From Zeugodacus cucurbitae (taxonomy: Eukaryota > Arthropoda > Insecta > Diptera > Tephritidae), in assembly GCF_028554725.1 (NCBI RefSeq), contig NC_071668.1, positions 15,607,501-15,671,500 of the forward strand: 64,000 nucleotides of DNA, read 5' to 3'. Positions 11,904 to 23,169 of this stretch are shown here, one piece after another. Under the pieces are notes generated by a model. That model did not search any database. It had not been told where the DNA came from and saw only the letters and a list, made by a program, of their open reading frames with translations. Position numbers and translations under genes: made by a program. Positions within the stretch are counted from its first letter, which is position 1; every line of letters starts with the position of its first letter.

Positions 11904-13675
11904 CTGGAAGTGAAAATTTAGAAAAAAAATAAGGAAAAATTAGTGAATGAAAATTAGTGTTTACAAAAACAAAAAATCAGTGTTTAAAGGTTTAGTGTTA
12001 AACAAGCAAGCAAAATCGAAAATCTACAATGCTAAGCAGTAAGAATAAGAAATAGAAGTGTTTATGACAAGCTGATAAGCAGGCAAATCAAGCATCTCTA
12101 CTTGATAAGGTAAGCTGCATATCAATTTTAGTAAAAAAGTAGTAATTTTGAAACTGTATGAGTTGATAAAAAAAATCACGCATCATCGTTGGTTAATTTT
12201 TATCATAGTTTAATGGTTTATACTAAAGTGAGTTGTTGTTGTTGGGGTGCAAAATTTACGCCATAAAATGTGTTGGAAGGAATGCTGTTGAGTTAACAGT
12301 ACTTAGCCGTATATTAGTACGGGTTCGTTTCAGTTAAGTTGACCCGACTAAAACGGTACGCAAAACACTCTCTTTGGTAGAGTTTATCAAGTATGGGGAA
12401 GCAAATGTTTTTTATACAAAAATTTTTGTAAACATCCAGAATACATACACTTCAAATAATGCTTTCATTTATGATTAAACACCGAAACACTTGTTTTAGC
12501 GTTAGAAATCACACCACTTGTGTAATAAACAATTATGCTTTATTATTAAAATATTTTACATATAAATTGCCTTCCACTAATACTTCATATATATATAGTA
12601 TATTAATCACATTTTAAACATTTTTTTGCTTAAGAAGTTAAATTCTTCAAACAACGTAAATTGAATTTTTGTTCGCTCGGTTTTTGGCAACATCATATTT
12701 TATATGTAAAAGCTAATTTTGTTCGACTGGCTCATCGAAGATCATATCTACAAGTTCTTTCTTGGTAACATTCTCACTGTCAATGCGTAATGGTGTTTTC
12801 CAGCGCATCAGTGTAGGCACCCAAACCATTTTAAGTCTGGGATCAGTGCGGAAAGGACAATTCGGATCCTTCCAACTAAAATGAAAGCATTATTTTGCCA
12901 TAAAACTTAGTTATTTGCTAAAGCAACAACACTTAGCTTAACAAATTTGTTAATACAAGTAATGGTTGTTTTGAAAGAGACGAGACTGTGATTAATTATT
13001 TAATAATGTTAGTTAGACGTTTTGCCAATTATCAGACCATAAATATTTAATCAGTTGAGATATTAGATTGTCACACATATAAAGGGATACAAAAAAGTAA
13101 TGTTTAAGCAGCACATACCATGTTGCAGCATGTAGTTAGTTTGTAATTTAGTGGTTTGTTAATATAATAAGAATTTAATTGACCTCATTTTACGTATACT
13201 TGTAATAAATATGCTTAAAGTGTAGCTAAACACTTGGGGTGCTTATTATCTCAAACACAGAAGAGATAATCACAAAAATGAATTATGATAAATAAGCATG
13301 ACTTAACGTTTTTCAACAACTTATTTTACATATACATACATATATATACATTTCACAAGTACTTACTATGCACGCTCGCCAACATCCACGTGAATAAAAT
13401 GCGATTTTTCTGCAGCTTTGGGGAGTGCATCATGCACAACCGGCTCAGCTGGAAGTTAGTTTTAAAGTACATATTAAAGCATATAACATTTAGACAACAT
13501 TAGCGCACAACAACAACAACTTACCTTTCACACAATAAGGACACCAGCTCTGTCCATTCTCATCCTTGCCACCGCTGAAGAGCACATGAATCGGTTGTCC
13601 ATCGGCATTCGATTCCAATTCCTCTACCAATTTGGTGAACTCCTCATAACCCTTAACATTGTGTTGGATAACCAT
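11750..13675 (-). CDS. TXNDC17/TRP14-like thioredoxin with two alternative last exons
   Basis: Exon 1 (13525-13675) and exon 2 (13367-13448) can be joined in frame to either of two 3' exons, 12713-12875 or 11750-11903, giving 131 or 128 residues; human TXNDC17 is of similar size (about 123). Exon 1 carries the redox motif WCPYC after FSGGKDENGQS; exon 2 carries the helix AEPVVHDALPKAAEKSHFIH and DVGERAY; the last exon supplies WKD-NCPFR, the cis-proline motif V/LPTL and the C-terminal helix. Family members reduce cystine and small disulfides in the cytosol using thioredoxin reductase. The family motif is usually WCPDC; here the Asp is Tyr. The ATG at 13675 is the first in frame. The frame stays open for about 45 codons upstream, beginning after a TGA, but contains no ATG. 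Confidence 0.88.
12539..12544 (-). terminator. Poly(A) signal after alternative exon A
   Basis: Minus-strand AATAAA between the two alternative last exons, 170 bases past the stop of exon A and 635 bases before exon B. It would let the short transcript end before exon B is reached. Confidence 0.5.
12713..12875 (-). CDS. Alternative last exon A of the thioredoxin-like gene
   Basis: Preceded by TTTTAG and entered in phase 2, it completes the Tyr codon and reads WKDPNCPFRTDPRL, then VPTLMRWKTPLRID, and stops after DEPVEQN at 12713. It is the copy nearer to exon 2. A minus-strand AATAAA about 170 bases downstream supports use as a terminal exon. Confidence 0.85.
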
Positions 13676-14558
13676 TGCTTTTTGATTTGCTAATTGCACA
13701 GCTGAAGTTGAAAGGCGTTGTGAAATCGTTGAAGTAGTCAACGATTTAATTATATGCTGTAGCAGACGCGTTTTGACAAAAACTTCTCGACGCAAAAGCG
13801 ATAAAAAATTGAATCAACGCCCGTAAAAATATAAAATTTGTGATAAGCAAAGAGAAGTGCAGAAAATATGTGGCAGTGTTGCCATATAGTCAGGAAAATT
13901 AAAAAAATGAGATAATAGGGCTGTTCACGAAATCATGCAAGCAGTAAATCGGGGTAAATTTTGATAATGTGCTTATTTGCATTATTATTTCCGTTGTTGT
14001 TTAGGATTATTGGTAACTCTTCATTGATTTCGATTAAATATAGTTAATATAGTCAACGAAAATTAAATATGTCGAATTTTAATGCAAAAATTAATATGCC
14101 AAGATACTTTTTGTTGGCAACCCTAAATGCATTTGTGAACATCAAGCTGTCAGTGACATATTTTTGATCAAGTATTCGGTTTTTCAATATGTAGCCTCTG
14201 AACTAAATAAAATATTTATAACATTTACAATATATTTGAAAATAGTCACTAAAAAATACAACAAAAACCTCTAAAATATGAGCTTTAAAATAAAATAGCA
14301 ACAAAATTTTCTCAGTGTTTTTCAGCCACACATCCATGGCTTACTGTTGTCACTTTTTATTATCTGTATCACAGTTGTATAAAAATTAACATTTCGTCTA
14401 TATATTTTAAATAATGATTTAAACAAAAAAACCTAATTAGACAATGATCGTTCAAACTGTGTAGTTGACACAGTAGTAACTATTACGGCACAAATAGCTA
14501 TATGCTCTTACAAATTACTTTTAATTTAATTAATATTTAAATTACACCAATGAAGCTC
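13676..14558. other. Leader and spacer between two minus-strand genes
   Basis: Holds the 5' flank of the thioredoxin-like gene and the 3' flank of mEFG1, both on the minus strand. A minus-strand AATAAA at about 14356-14361 is a plausible mEFG1 poly(A) signal. The part next to 13675 is open in frame for about 45 codons (see findings). Nothing else was recognised. Confidence 0.5.
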
Positions 14559-17091
14559 TTAGTTCTTCTTTTTCTTCTTGTCCTGTCCTAAACCTTGTGA
14601 TTCTTGATATTGACGCACCAATTGTTCTTGCACATCTGGTAGACATGGCGAATAACGCGAGTATTCCATGGTGAACTCGCCTTTGCCTTGTGTACTCGAA
14701 CTGTACATTAATGAATACAAAATTTATTAAAGTTATCGTTTCAAAATTAAAATTTCAAACATCTTACCGCAATTCACCAGCATAACCGAACATATCGTTT
14801 AGTGGTACCTCCGCGTATACGGTAAACCAACCCTCAGCACCATCAGTACCCGTAATAATACCATGACGTTTGCTCAATTGTCCCATGACCGCACCTTGGA
14901 ACTCCTCTGGTGCTGTCACCTCCACCATCATAATGGGTTCTAAAATTTGCCATGCGCCACTTTGGAAGACATCTTTTACAGCACCATGCGCCGCCAACAT
15001 GAATGCCAATTCACTTGAATCCACTATGTGATGACCACCATCTTGCAGACGGAAACGTATGCCCGACAATTTGTGTCCCGAGAGCATACCACGTTCGGCC
15101 ATTTCACGGAAACCCTTCTCAACACCAGGCACAAATTGTTTGGGTACATTTGTACCCATAGTGTCATCAATGAATTCAAGCACCGTATTTTGATCGGCAG
15201 GCAATGGTTCCATAACGCCAATGATACGCGCATATTGTCCAGAACCGCCAGATTGTTTCTTGTGTAGATAGTCGAATTCGCAGGCGTTCACAAGTGTTTC
15301 ACGGAATGCGACCTTTGGCTTGCCCAGTGTTACGGGACAACCGTATTCACGTTCCATACGTTGAGCGTAAATTTCCAAATGTAATTCGCCTACGTGTGGC
15401 ATATATATTAATATAGATACTTTTGGCTGCAAAAATTATGCACTCACCCATTCCCGATACGAGTGTTTCTTTCACATCGGGGTCATAGAAAAAGTGGAAT
15501 GTCGGATCCTCTTTTGTGAAACGCGCCACAGCCTTAGCGAAATTATCGCGATCTTTGGCATTATTCGGCTTGATAGCCATGGATACAACCGGTTCGGGCA
15601 CAAAAATTGACTCCATGGAAATGTTACCTTTAGGATCGGTGGTAAATGTGTCACCAGAAGCGCAATCTACACCAAATAGCGCAAAAATGTCACCAGCATA
15701 AACTTCATTCACATCCTCCATATTATTCGAGTGTAAACGCACCAAACGTGCTACACGCACTTTCTTATTGGTACGTGCATTGTAGATGTTATCACCCTTT
15801 TGCAGTTTGCCTTGGTAGCAACGCAAATAGGTTAGTTGACCGAAACGACCAGCTTCCAATTTAAATGCCAAACTGATGAACGGATCTTTGCCATCGCGTG
15901 CGGGATTGAGTATGACTTTCTCGGGTTCTTCGCCTTCTTTCTCAATGAAAGCAACATTTTCAACTTCACCAGGGTTGGGGAGGTAATCGAGCACACCATC
16001 TAGCAAGGGTTGCACACCTTTGTTTTTCAATGCAGTGCCCACCATAACAGGCGTGAATGTACGTTTAATGCACGTACGGCGTATAGCGCTCTAGAAAAGT
16101 AAATATATTTTACTCAACAACACACAAATCATAAATGTAAGACTACGCACCTTTATATCCGCCTCAGTTGGTGTTTTTTCCTCCAGAAATAGTTCACCTA
16201 GTGTTTCGTCTACATTCGAAAGATGTTCGATAAGCTCTTGTCGCCGATCCACCGATTCTGCACGCATATCTTGCGGTATCTCATCATAACGCAGCTCCAT
16301 ACCGTGTGTGCCTTCAAAGTAGATAGCTTTCTCAGTTACCAAATCGATGATACCCTTGCAGTTGCTTTCCACACCGATTGGCAACTGTATGAAAGCGGCA
16401 TTATGATTCATTTTTGAACGCATATGCGATAGCACACGATATGGGTTAGCACCCGTACGATCCAATTTGTTAATGAAAGCCAAGCACGGCACATTGTAAC
16501 GCTTCATTTGTCTATTCACAGTCAAAGTTTGACTCTGCACACCACCCACAGCGCATAGCACCAGCACAGCACCGTCCAAAACACGTAATGCACGTTCCAC
16601 TTCCACTGTGAAATCCACGTGACCGGGTGTATCAATGATATTGATGTTGTAATCTTTCCATATTGTGTAAGTGGCTGCCGATTGTATAGTTATACCACGT
16701 TGACGCTCCAATTCCATAGAGTCCATAGTAGCACCAACATTGTCCTTGCCGCGCACCTCATGCATCTGTGCAATGCGACCGGTGTAGAAGAGTATACGTT
16801 CGGTAAGCGTAGTTTTACCGCTGTCTATGTGTGCCGAAATACCAATATTACGTATTCTCTCAATCGCTTTGTGTTCAGCATATTTCAGATGCGTACAATA
16901 GCCAACCTGTAATTTTTCATTGAAAAGCAAATTAATTAATATTGATAACATAAAAAATTACATAACCTAGTGTTGGGTTTGTTGTATGATTTTTTGATAG
17001 TATTTTACTATTTACTCACCTGTTGCAATGTTTTAAGTGCACCAAAGCGTTTAGGCAAGTTTGAGGTAATGATACGCGTTAAAATAGTCAT
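14559..17091 (-). CDS. mEFG1: Mitochondrial elongation factor G1 (mEFG1)
   Basis: Five exons: 17020-17091, 16151-16906, 15448-16090, 14768-15389 and 14559-14700, all with GT-AG introns, give 744 residues, as expected for animal EFG1. Exon 1 is a basic, acid-free mitochondrial presequence (MTILTRIITSNLPKRFG...). The GTPase domain has AHIDSGKT (49-56), RGITI (94-98), DTPGHVD (116-122) and NKLD (170-173). Domain IV/V landmarks include VSGMGELHLEIYAQR and MMVEVTAPEEFQGAVMGQL. The C terminus is lysine-rich. EFG1 drives translocation of tRNA and mRNA on the mitochondrial ribosome. Choosing the first ATG at 17091 gives both the presequence and a phase-0 junction. The last exon is short and encodes STQGKGEFTMEYSRYSP. 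No breaks were seen. Confidence 0.95.
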
Positions 17092-17554
17092 TTTAACTAA
17101 TTTTTATTAGACTTTTTATGTTGTTGTCTATTGTTGGTTGCCGCTCCTGGTATCAGCCAAGTACGAAAAGAACCTTTTCATACATGCTTTGCTAACAGCT
17201 GTCTGATTGGGGGTTGAAATAAAAAATTAAAAATATTTGGAGAGATATTAAGAACACAGGGTGGTTATGGTGAATTGGAATTATAGAATAGTTGAAAAAG
17301 CCAAATATTTCATTATTAAAATATTTTAAAATCTTAAAATTATTAAAATATTTTAAAATCTTAAAATTATTAAAATATTATTAAAAAACTCAAATTATTA
17401 AAATATTATTAAAATTATTAAATTAAAACGGGACTAATGGTTAATTGAAAAAAATGTTATTCGGTTTACCCTTCATTATTTATTTACAAAAAAGTTTGAT
17501 TTAGGTTGGTCCAAATAATTATCAGTACCCCTTTAATTTCAATAATTATGATTT
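17092..17554. other. mEFG1 upstream flank with AT-rich tandem repeat
   Basis: The first 120 bases must contain the mEFG1 promoter and leader; no TATA box is evident. At 17305-17425 a unit of about 28 bp (ATTATTAAAATATTTTAAAA plus CTTAAA) is repeated four to five times with decay. Confidence 0.5.
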
Positions 17555-19440
17555 TTATACCCTTGCAACAAAGTTGCTAAGAGAGTACTATATCTAGTTC
17601 ACACAACGGTTGTTTGTGAGTTCTAAAACTTAACGAGTTAGTTATAGAGTTATATATATCAAAGCGATCAGCGAAAGCGACTATGTCTATGTCGTCGAAT
17701 AACACATACAGCTCATCGTTCCATCGTCTGCGGTATTCGCCGTTGCCAATTCTTAAGGGACCATAAATCTTCCGCAAAACCTTTCTCTCGAAAACTCCTA
17801 GTGCCTGTTAATGCTGGTTCCCAGGTAGACGAAATTATCTACAACTTCAAAGTTATGACTGTCAACAGTGACGTGGGAGCCAAGACGCGAATGCGCTGAC
17901 TATTTGTTTGACGACAGGAGATATTTCGTCTTGTCCTCGTTCATCACCAGACCCATACGCTTCGCTTCCTTATCCAGTCTGGAAAAAGCAGAACTAACGG
18001 CGCGGGTGTTGTTTCCAATGATATCGATATCATCGGCGTACGCCCGTAGCTGTACACTCTTATAGAAGATTGTACCTTCTCTATTTAGCTCTGCAGCTCT
18101 TATAATTTTTTCCAGCATCAAGTTAAAGAAGTCGCACGATAGTGAGTCACCTTGTCTGAAACCTCGTCTGGTATCGAACGGCTCGGAGAGGTCCTTCCCG
18201 ATCCTGACGAAGCTTTTGGTGTTGCTCAACGTCAGCTTACACAGCCGTATTAGTTTTGCGGGGATACTAAATTCAGACATCGCGGCATAAAGGCAGCTCC
18301 TTTTCGTGCTGTCGAAAGCAGCTTTAAAGTCGACAAAGAGATGGTGTGTGTCGATCCTATTTTCACTGGTCTTCACCAAAATTTGGCGCATGGTGAATAT
18401 CTGGTCAGTTGTTGATTTTCCAGGTCTAAAGCCACACTGATAAGGTCCAATCAGTTTGTTGACGGTGGGCTTTAGTCTTTCACACAATACGCTCGACAGA
18501 ACCTTATACGTGATGTTGAGGAGGCTTATCCCACGGTAAATGGCGCAAATTGTGGGGTCTCCCTTTTTGTGTATTGGGCAGAGTACACTGAGATTCCAAT
18601 CGTCAGGCATGCTTTCTTCCGACCATATTCTGCAAAGAAGCTGATGCAAGCACCTTATCAGCTCTTCGCCGCCGTATTTGAATAGCTCGGCCGGTAATCC
18701 ATCGGCCCCCGCCGCCTTATTGTTCTTCAAGCGGGTAATTGCTATTCGAATTTCTTCACGGTCGGGCAATGGAACATCTGGTGTTGTACTTTCACTGCCA
18801 TTCAGCAGGCTGGAGAAGTGTTCCCTCCACAAACTCAGTATACTCTGGTCATCAATAACTAGATCACCTCTGGGGGTCCTACAGGAGTGTGCTCCGATCT
18901 TGAAACCTTCAGTTAGTCGCCGGATCTTTTCGTAAAATTTTCGAGCATTACCCCTTTCGGCCAGCTTGTCAAGCTCTTCATACTCACGCATTTCGGCCTC
19001 TTTCTTTTTTTGTCTTCAAATGCGTCTCGCTTCCCTCTTCAGCTCTCGGTATCTTTCCCATCCCGCTCGTGTTGCGGTCGATCGCAACATTGCGAGGTAG
19101 GCAGTCCGTTTTCTCTCCACTGCGAGACGACAATCCTCATCATACCAGCTGTTTTTTTGACTTTTCCGAAAACCAATGGTTTCGGTTGCAGCTGTACGTA
19201 AGGAATAAAAACTGGGCAGTAAAAATTAGTGTTGCTTTTGAAAAACGGATCCTTGCCACGCCCACACAATGACTAAAACCGAAAACCTAAAATGTGTCAA
19301 AACTAATCCATGAATAAAGCAATGAAGGTAAAATTTGGTAAGGAAGGACATATTTTGATTTATTTTTAAGTGGCAGTGGCCCCGTCCCCATATAGGTTTT
19401 TTGTACATGGCACGGATGGGCGAAGAGTTTAAAATGGCTT
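17555..19440. mobile_element. Dispersed repeat family A, split by an RTE fragment
   Basis: 17555-17682 and 19203-19440 match the start and middle of a repeat seen more fully at 32642-34771. The left end is a hairpin around GCAACAAAGTTGC with ACTCTC/GAGAGT arms, and the middle includes CCACGCCCACA and AAACCGAAAAC. An RTE fragment sits between the two parts. I do not know the repeat's class; it is probably non-autonomous. Confidence 0.6.
17683..19203 (-). pseudogene. Truncated RTE reverse-transcriptase fragment
   Basis: Homologous to the full-length RTE at 24768-28068 and in the same orientation. It keeps the reverse transcriptase core (including AYADDIDIIG and GFRQGDSLSCDFF) but lacks the endonuclease. 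A block of about 190 bp in the C-terminal part and a 14-codon insert before DVPLPDREE are missing, and the frame breaks near 19010. It cannot encode a working protein. Confidence 0.85.
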
Positions 19441-20656
19441 TAGTAACTTGTGTTTTATTCTTTCTACATATGTAGATATACGGACTTTGTATATTGAAAC
19501 GTACTAGATAGGTCCTTCACATTTTAAGATACCCGAATAGATGAATACTTTCAGAGCTTGGCTATTTGAGTCCATTTGGTAGATCCCACTCTTCAGAACT
19601 ATTTCTGGGTTATCCTTGCTCAGGTATTTTATCTAATATTTATATCGTTAAGCGAGATATGCATTTTCAACCAGACTTTGGCCTTCATTTCACTATCTAT
19701 TTCTACTTTTGCGGTCATAACATAATTCAGTCGAACATAACTTAACTTTTTAATAAAATATTGAATTTAATTTTATTTCTCATATCTTTATTTTATCTTA
19801 TATAACTTTTATTTTAATGTAGGTACAATAGGAAAGCTTAATCAATAAAAATAGGGCATATAAATCATGACTTGCCGGACTTTCGTTTTTTGCGTAAAAA
19901 TCCCGCTATATATTTTTTATATAATTTTTTGTGCTTAACGATAGGAATGTTTAATAAGTTTTAGTAGATATTTGTATGTAATTATATTTATAATTCATAC
20001 TTTATAATAAATAATTTAATACATACAGCTAGTATAAATATTTAATTATACTATATTATAAAAAGTTGCAAATAATCATTTATTTGTGCAATAATTTACA
20101 ATAGTTAAAAAAATTATTATTTTTAGCTAAAGTTTAATAAAAAAATAAATATATTTAAAAAAAATTATTTATATATTTAAACAAAAATATTTATATATTA
20201 AAAAAAATTATATACAAATTTAAAAAAAATATTTGTATAATAAAAAAAATATTTTTATATTTTTTTTAAATTTTTTTGGCATTTACGCTTAAAATTGCTA
20301 GAAATTATTTAAAAAAATATATTTAAATTTTACTACCAGAGTATTCTCTTTGGCAACTAATACGGCCAAACCTAATTTAAAGTCATTATAAATACACACA
20401 CACACATACACACTTAAACATTTATACATCGAGATTTCTTATAAAAAATTAGCCTCTCCACCTCTAACACCTCCAAATTCCTTAAACACAAATAATTTAA
20501 CTAATTTTATAAATTCATGAACTAAAACTAATCAACAATTTACTTTACATACACATATACATTATTAGATGCTATAAGTAAACAAATTTCTAAATAAAAA
20601 ACCGTCCCTGTACCCCTCAAGCCTTACAAATACACATCTAGTACTCTTGTATAGTC
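19441..20656. other. 3' flank of Ret
   Basis: AT-rich, with poly-A and poly-T blocks at 20090-20330 and a short CACACA run near 20396-20410. Several minus-strand AATAAA matches occur (for example near 20080), so part of this is likely Ret 3' UTR. No coding sequence was recognised. Confidence 0.45.
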
Positions 20657-23169
20657 TTAAACCGCGCCCAAATCTTGTTCCTTCAAATTCAGTAGACTAG
20701 AAAATCGAAATGAGATTGTTTTCGAGAGATGTTTCTCAAATTCATCACTATCCAAGTTATCGGGTATGAATGTCTTGTTTGTCATATCCACGTAAGAGCG
20801 TCCACGTTTCACTGGCACCGAATAGTGTGCCGCCAATGCATTGTTGCCATCACCATCTACATCGCCACCACCACCACCACCGGCTCTGCTGCCATTTTGA
20901 CTATTCGACGTGATGCTGGCATTACACACCGATTTACGTATATTTAAGGGGAAACGTAAATCATTTTCATAACGTAAGGTCTGCTCAGTGGTGGCCGCCT
21001 CGATAAGTGGACGTGGCACGTCATAGCCGGGCGGTGGTGGTGGTTGTTGAAATTCCATGCTGAAATTTGTCGAGAATTCGCGGCTACTCGGGCATTCTTG
21101 TGTGTCATAGCAAATTTTCGGTGTCTGCCAGAGATGATCCAACGACTCGGGTTCGCCCAGCTGCTGTTCGAGGCATGCAGTTAAATCCGGTTGTGATGTG
21201 CCGGTCAGTTTGGCCTCATCGATGCAATACATGGGATTCGAAATAGCGCTCGATTCCATTTCGATATATTTGGCATTATTGCCGAGTAACTTTTCGAATT
21301 GTGAGGCCAGATATTTAAAGGACGGACGCGAGTTCGGATCGTCGATCCAACATGTGCGCACAATGGAGTAACTGTGTGTTTGGGAGTATAGAAAGATTTA
21401 ATAAATTTCAGTTTTATTTAATTCTGCTGTTTCTACTCACATTTCTTCCGAACAATTTTCCGGCTTCTCCATACGATAGCCAGTTTTCAATAAATGATAG
21501 AGATTCTGTGGTGGTATGCCAGGATATGGTGATGCGCCCAACGTAATCAATTCCCAACAGAGCACTCCAAAAGCCCACACATCTGATTTGGTCGTGTAGA
21601 CATGATCGGCCAAAGACTCGGGTGCCATCCACTTTTGAAGGGAAATATAAGTGTTATTTATTAGCTATTGTTTTTAATTGCTCATACTACATAAATTACC
21701 TTCACGGGCACCCGATCACGCGAACGCTTCAAATACGCATCGTCCTCGTAGACATCACGTGTCAGTCCGAAATCGGATACTTTGCAGATTTTCCCGTCGG
21801 CCAGTAAGACATTGCGGGCAGCTAAGTCACGATGTACCAGCTAGAAGTAAGGAAAGTCGAGATTCGTATTTGTTCGTCATTTTTTAGTTTAAATATCATA
21901 TCTCTATTCCTTACCTTAATCTCCGTCAAGTACGCCATACCCTTGCAAATCTGCCAGGCAAACGATAAGATATTCTTCACAGTTATCGGTTCTACACCGT
22001 CTGTGAAATCCACACCCGCACACTCGATCTTCCGACTCAAACGTAAATAACTGCGCAACGAGCCATATTTCGCGTACTCAATAATAATCATCGGCGTATC
22101 GCCTTTCGTGCAAGCGCCGAGCAACTTAATCACATTTGGATGTGAGACTTCCTGTAGCAATTGGAATTCCGAAAGCAATGCCATATATTCGACCGAATTG
22201 GCGCCGTTCTTAAGCATCTTCACGGCCACCGTAGTTACACCGGGTATGTCAGCAATATTGGATGCATAAGCCTTAACCACTTTGCCGAACTCACCCTCAC
22301 CGAGTACCACGTCCAGCTGTAGCTTTCCGCGTTCGAACTCCCATTTGGAGTCGGCTGTATCGAATTTAGCCAAACCGCATTCCAACTGCATTAACGGTAC
22401 ATCGCCGTTACGTATATCACAATCACCTGATGGCTTTTGCGAGAGCGCTTCCTTGCCACGCGTGCGACGCTTAAGACTTCGTTGTGAAGCAATTAAACAG
22501 ATAATCAAGACGATCAGTATAATTGGACATGTGATGGCGAGTAGAATGCACGATCTGCCGCATGTAAAGCCTGCCACATGTATGCTCATAGCATCCTGCT
22601 CGATGGTTCCACCATTTAGATTATTGTGTGCTGTCTGCGTGACATCCAAACCACCAAATTTAGTAAATTTATTGACATCCACCGACTTGGTTTCGTTCTT
22701 CCGTTTGCGCTTCGGACGTGGCTCTTCATCGTCGAGTGGCGCACATAAGCATTTGCCGTTATCCTCGCAGGTGCAAGTGCCCGAAGCGGAATAGATGCCG
22801 CGTTTATTATTATTCGATGTGTGTGGACCCATAATTTTACCGGCGCCCACGCAGTCCTGTGGACAAATGAATGTATTCAGTTCTTCTAATGGATCGCAAA
22901 TATTGTCCGGACAGTATGTGGCGTCGGGCACACAGGATGCGTAATTGCGTCCGAAGAAACCCGCATTGGAACCGCGCCATATACAGGCGCCACCATTTGT
23001 GCCGAGTCCACAAAATTTCGTACATTGTTTTGGGTATTTAATTTGTGCGCAAGTTTGACTGCGTGATTTGGTCTTATGTTCGCAGGTTGCATTGTTGGCC
23101 TGACCGTCGACGAGATGCACATTGACGACGAACGAACGTTGGTAGGCGTCGTGCCATGTGATGTTAAGG
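20657..23169 (-). CDS. Ret exons 6-9: cysteine-rich, membrane and kinase part
   Basis: Exon 6 (21915-23169) carries the cysteine-rich juxtamembrane region, the membrane helix (AITCPIILIVLIICLIA), a basic stop-transfer stretch and the kinase N-lobe. Exon 7 (21700-21840) holds the catalytic and activation loops with the tyrosines of DVYEDDAYLKRS. Exon 8 (21441-21631) is the C-lobe from WMAPES to NCSEEI. Exon 9 ends the kinase (RTCWIDDPNSRPSF) and encodes the tail, with a run of glycines and YVDM. The exon 8/9 codon is split AT|T, giving Ile; reading straight on into the intron would give Met. Confidence 0.93.

Noticed and set aside
13490..13795. Starting the thioredoxin-like protein at the codon at 13795
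   Set aside because: That codon is TTG; the first ATG in frame is at 13675 and matches the usual N terminus of the family. The extension is kept only as a finding.
14764..16045. Separate short genes at 14764-15432 and 15347-16045 on the minus strand
   Set aside because: These are exons of mEFG1 read into the adjoining introns; splice sites and phase join them.
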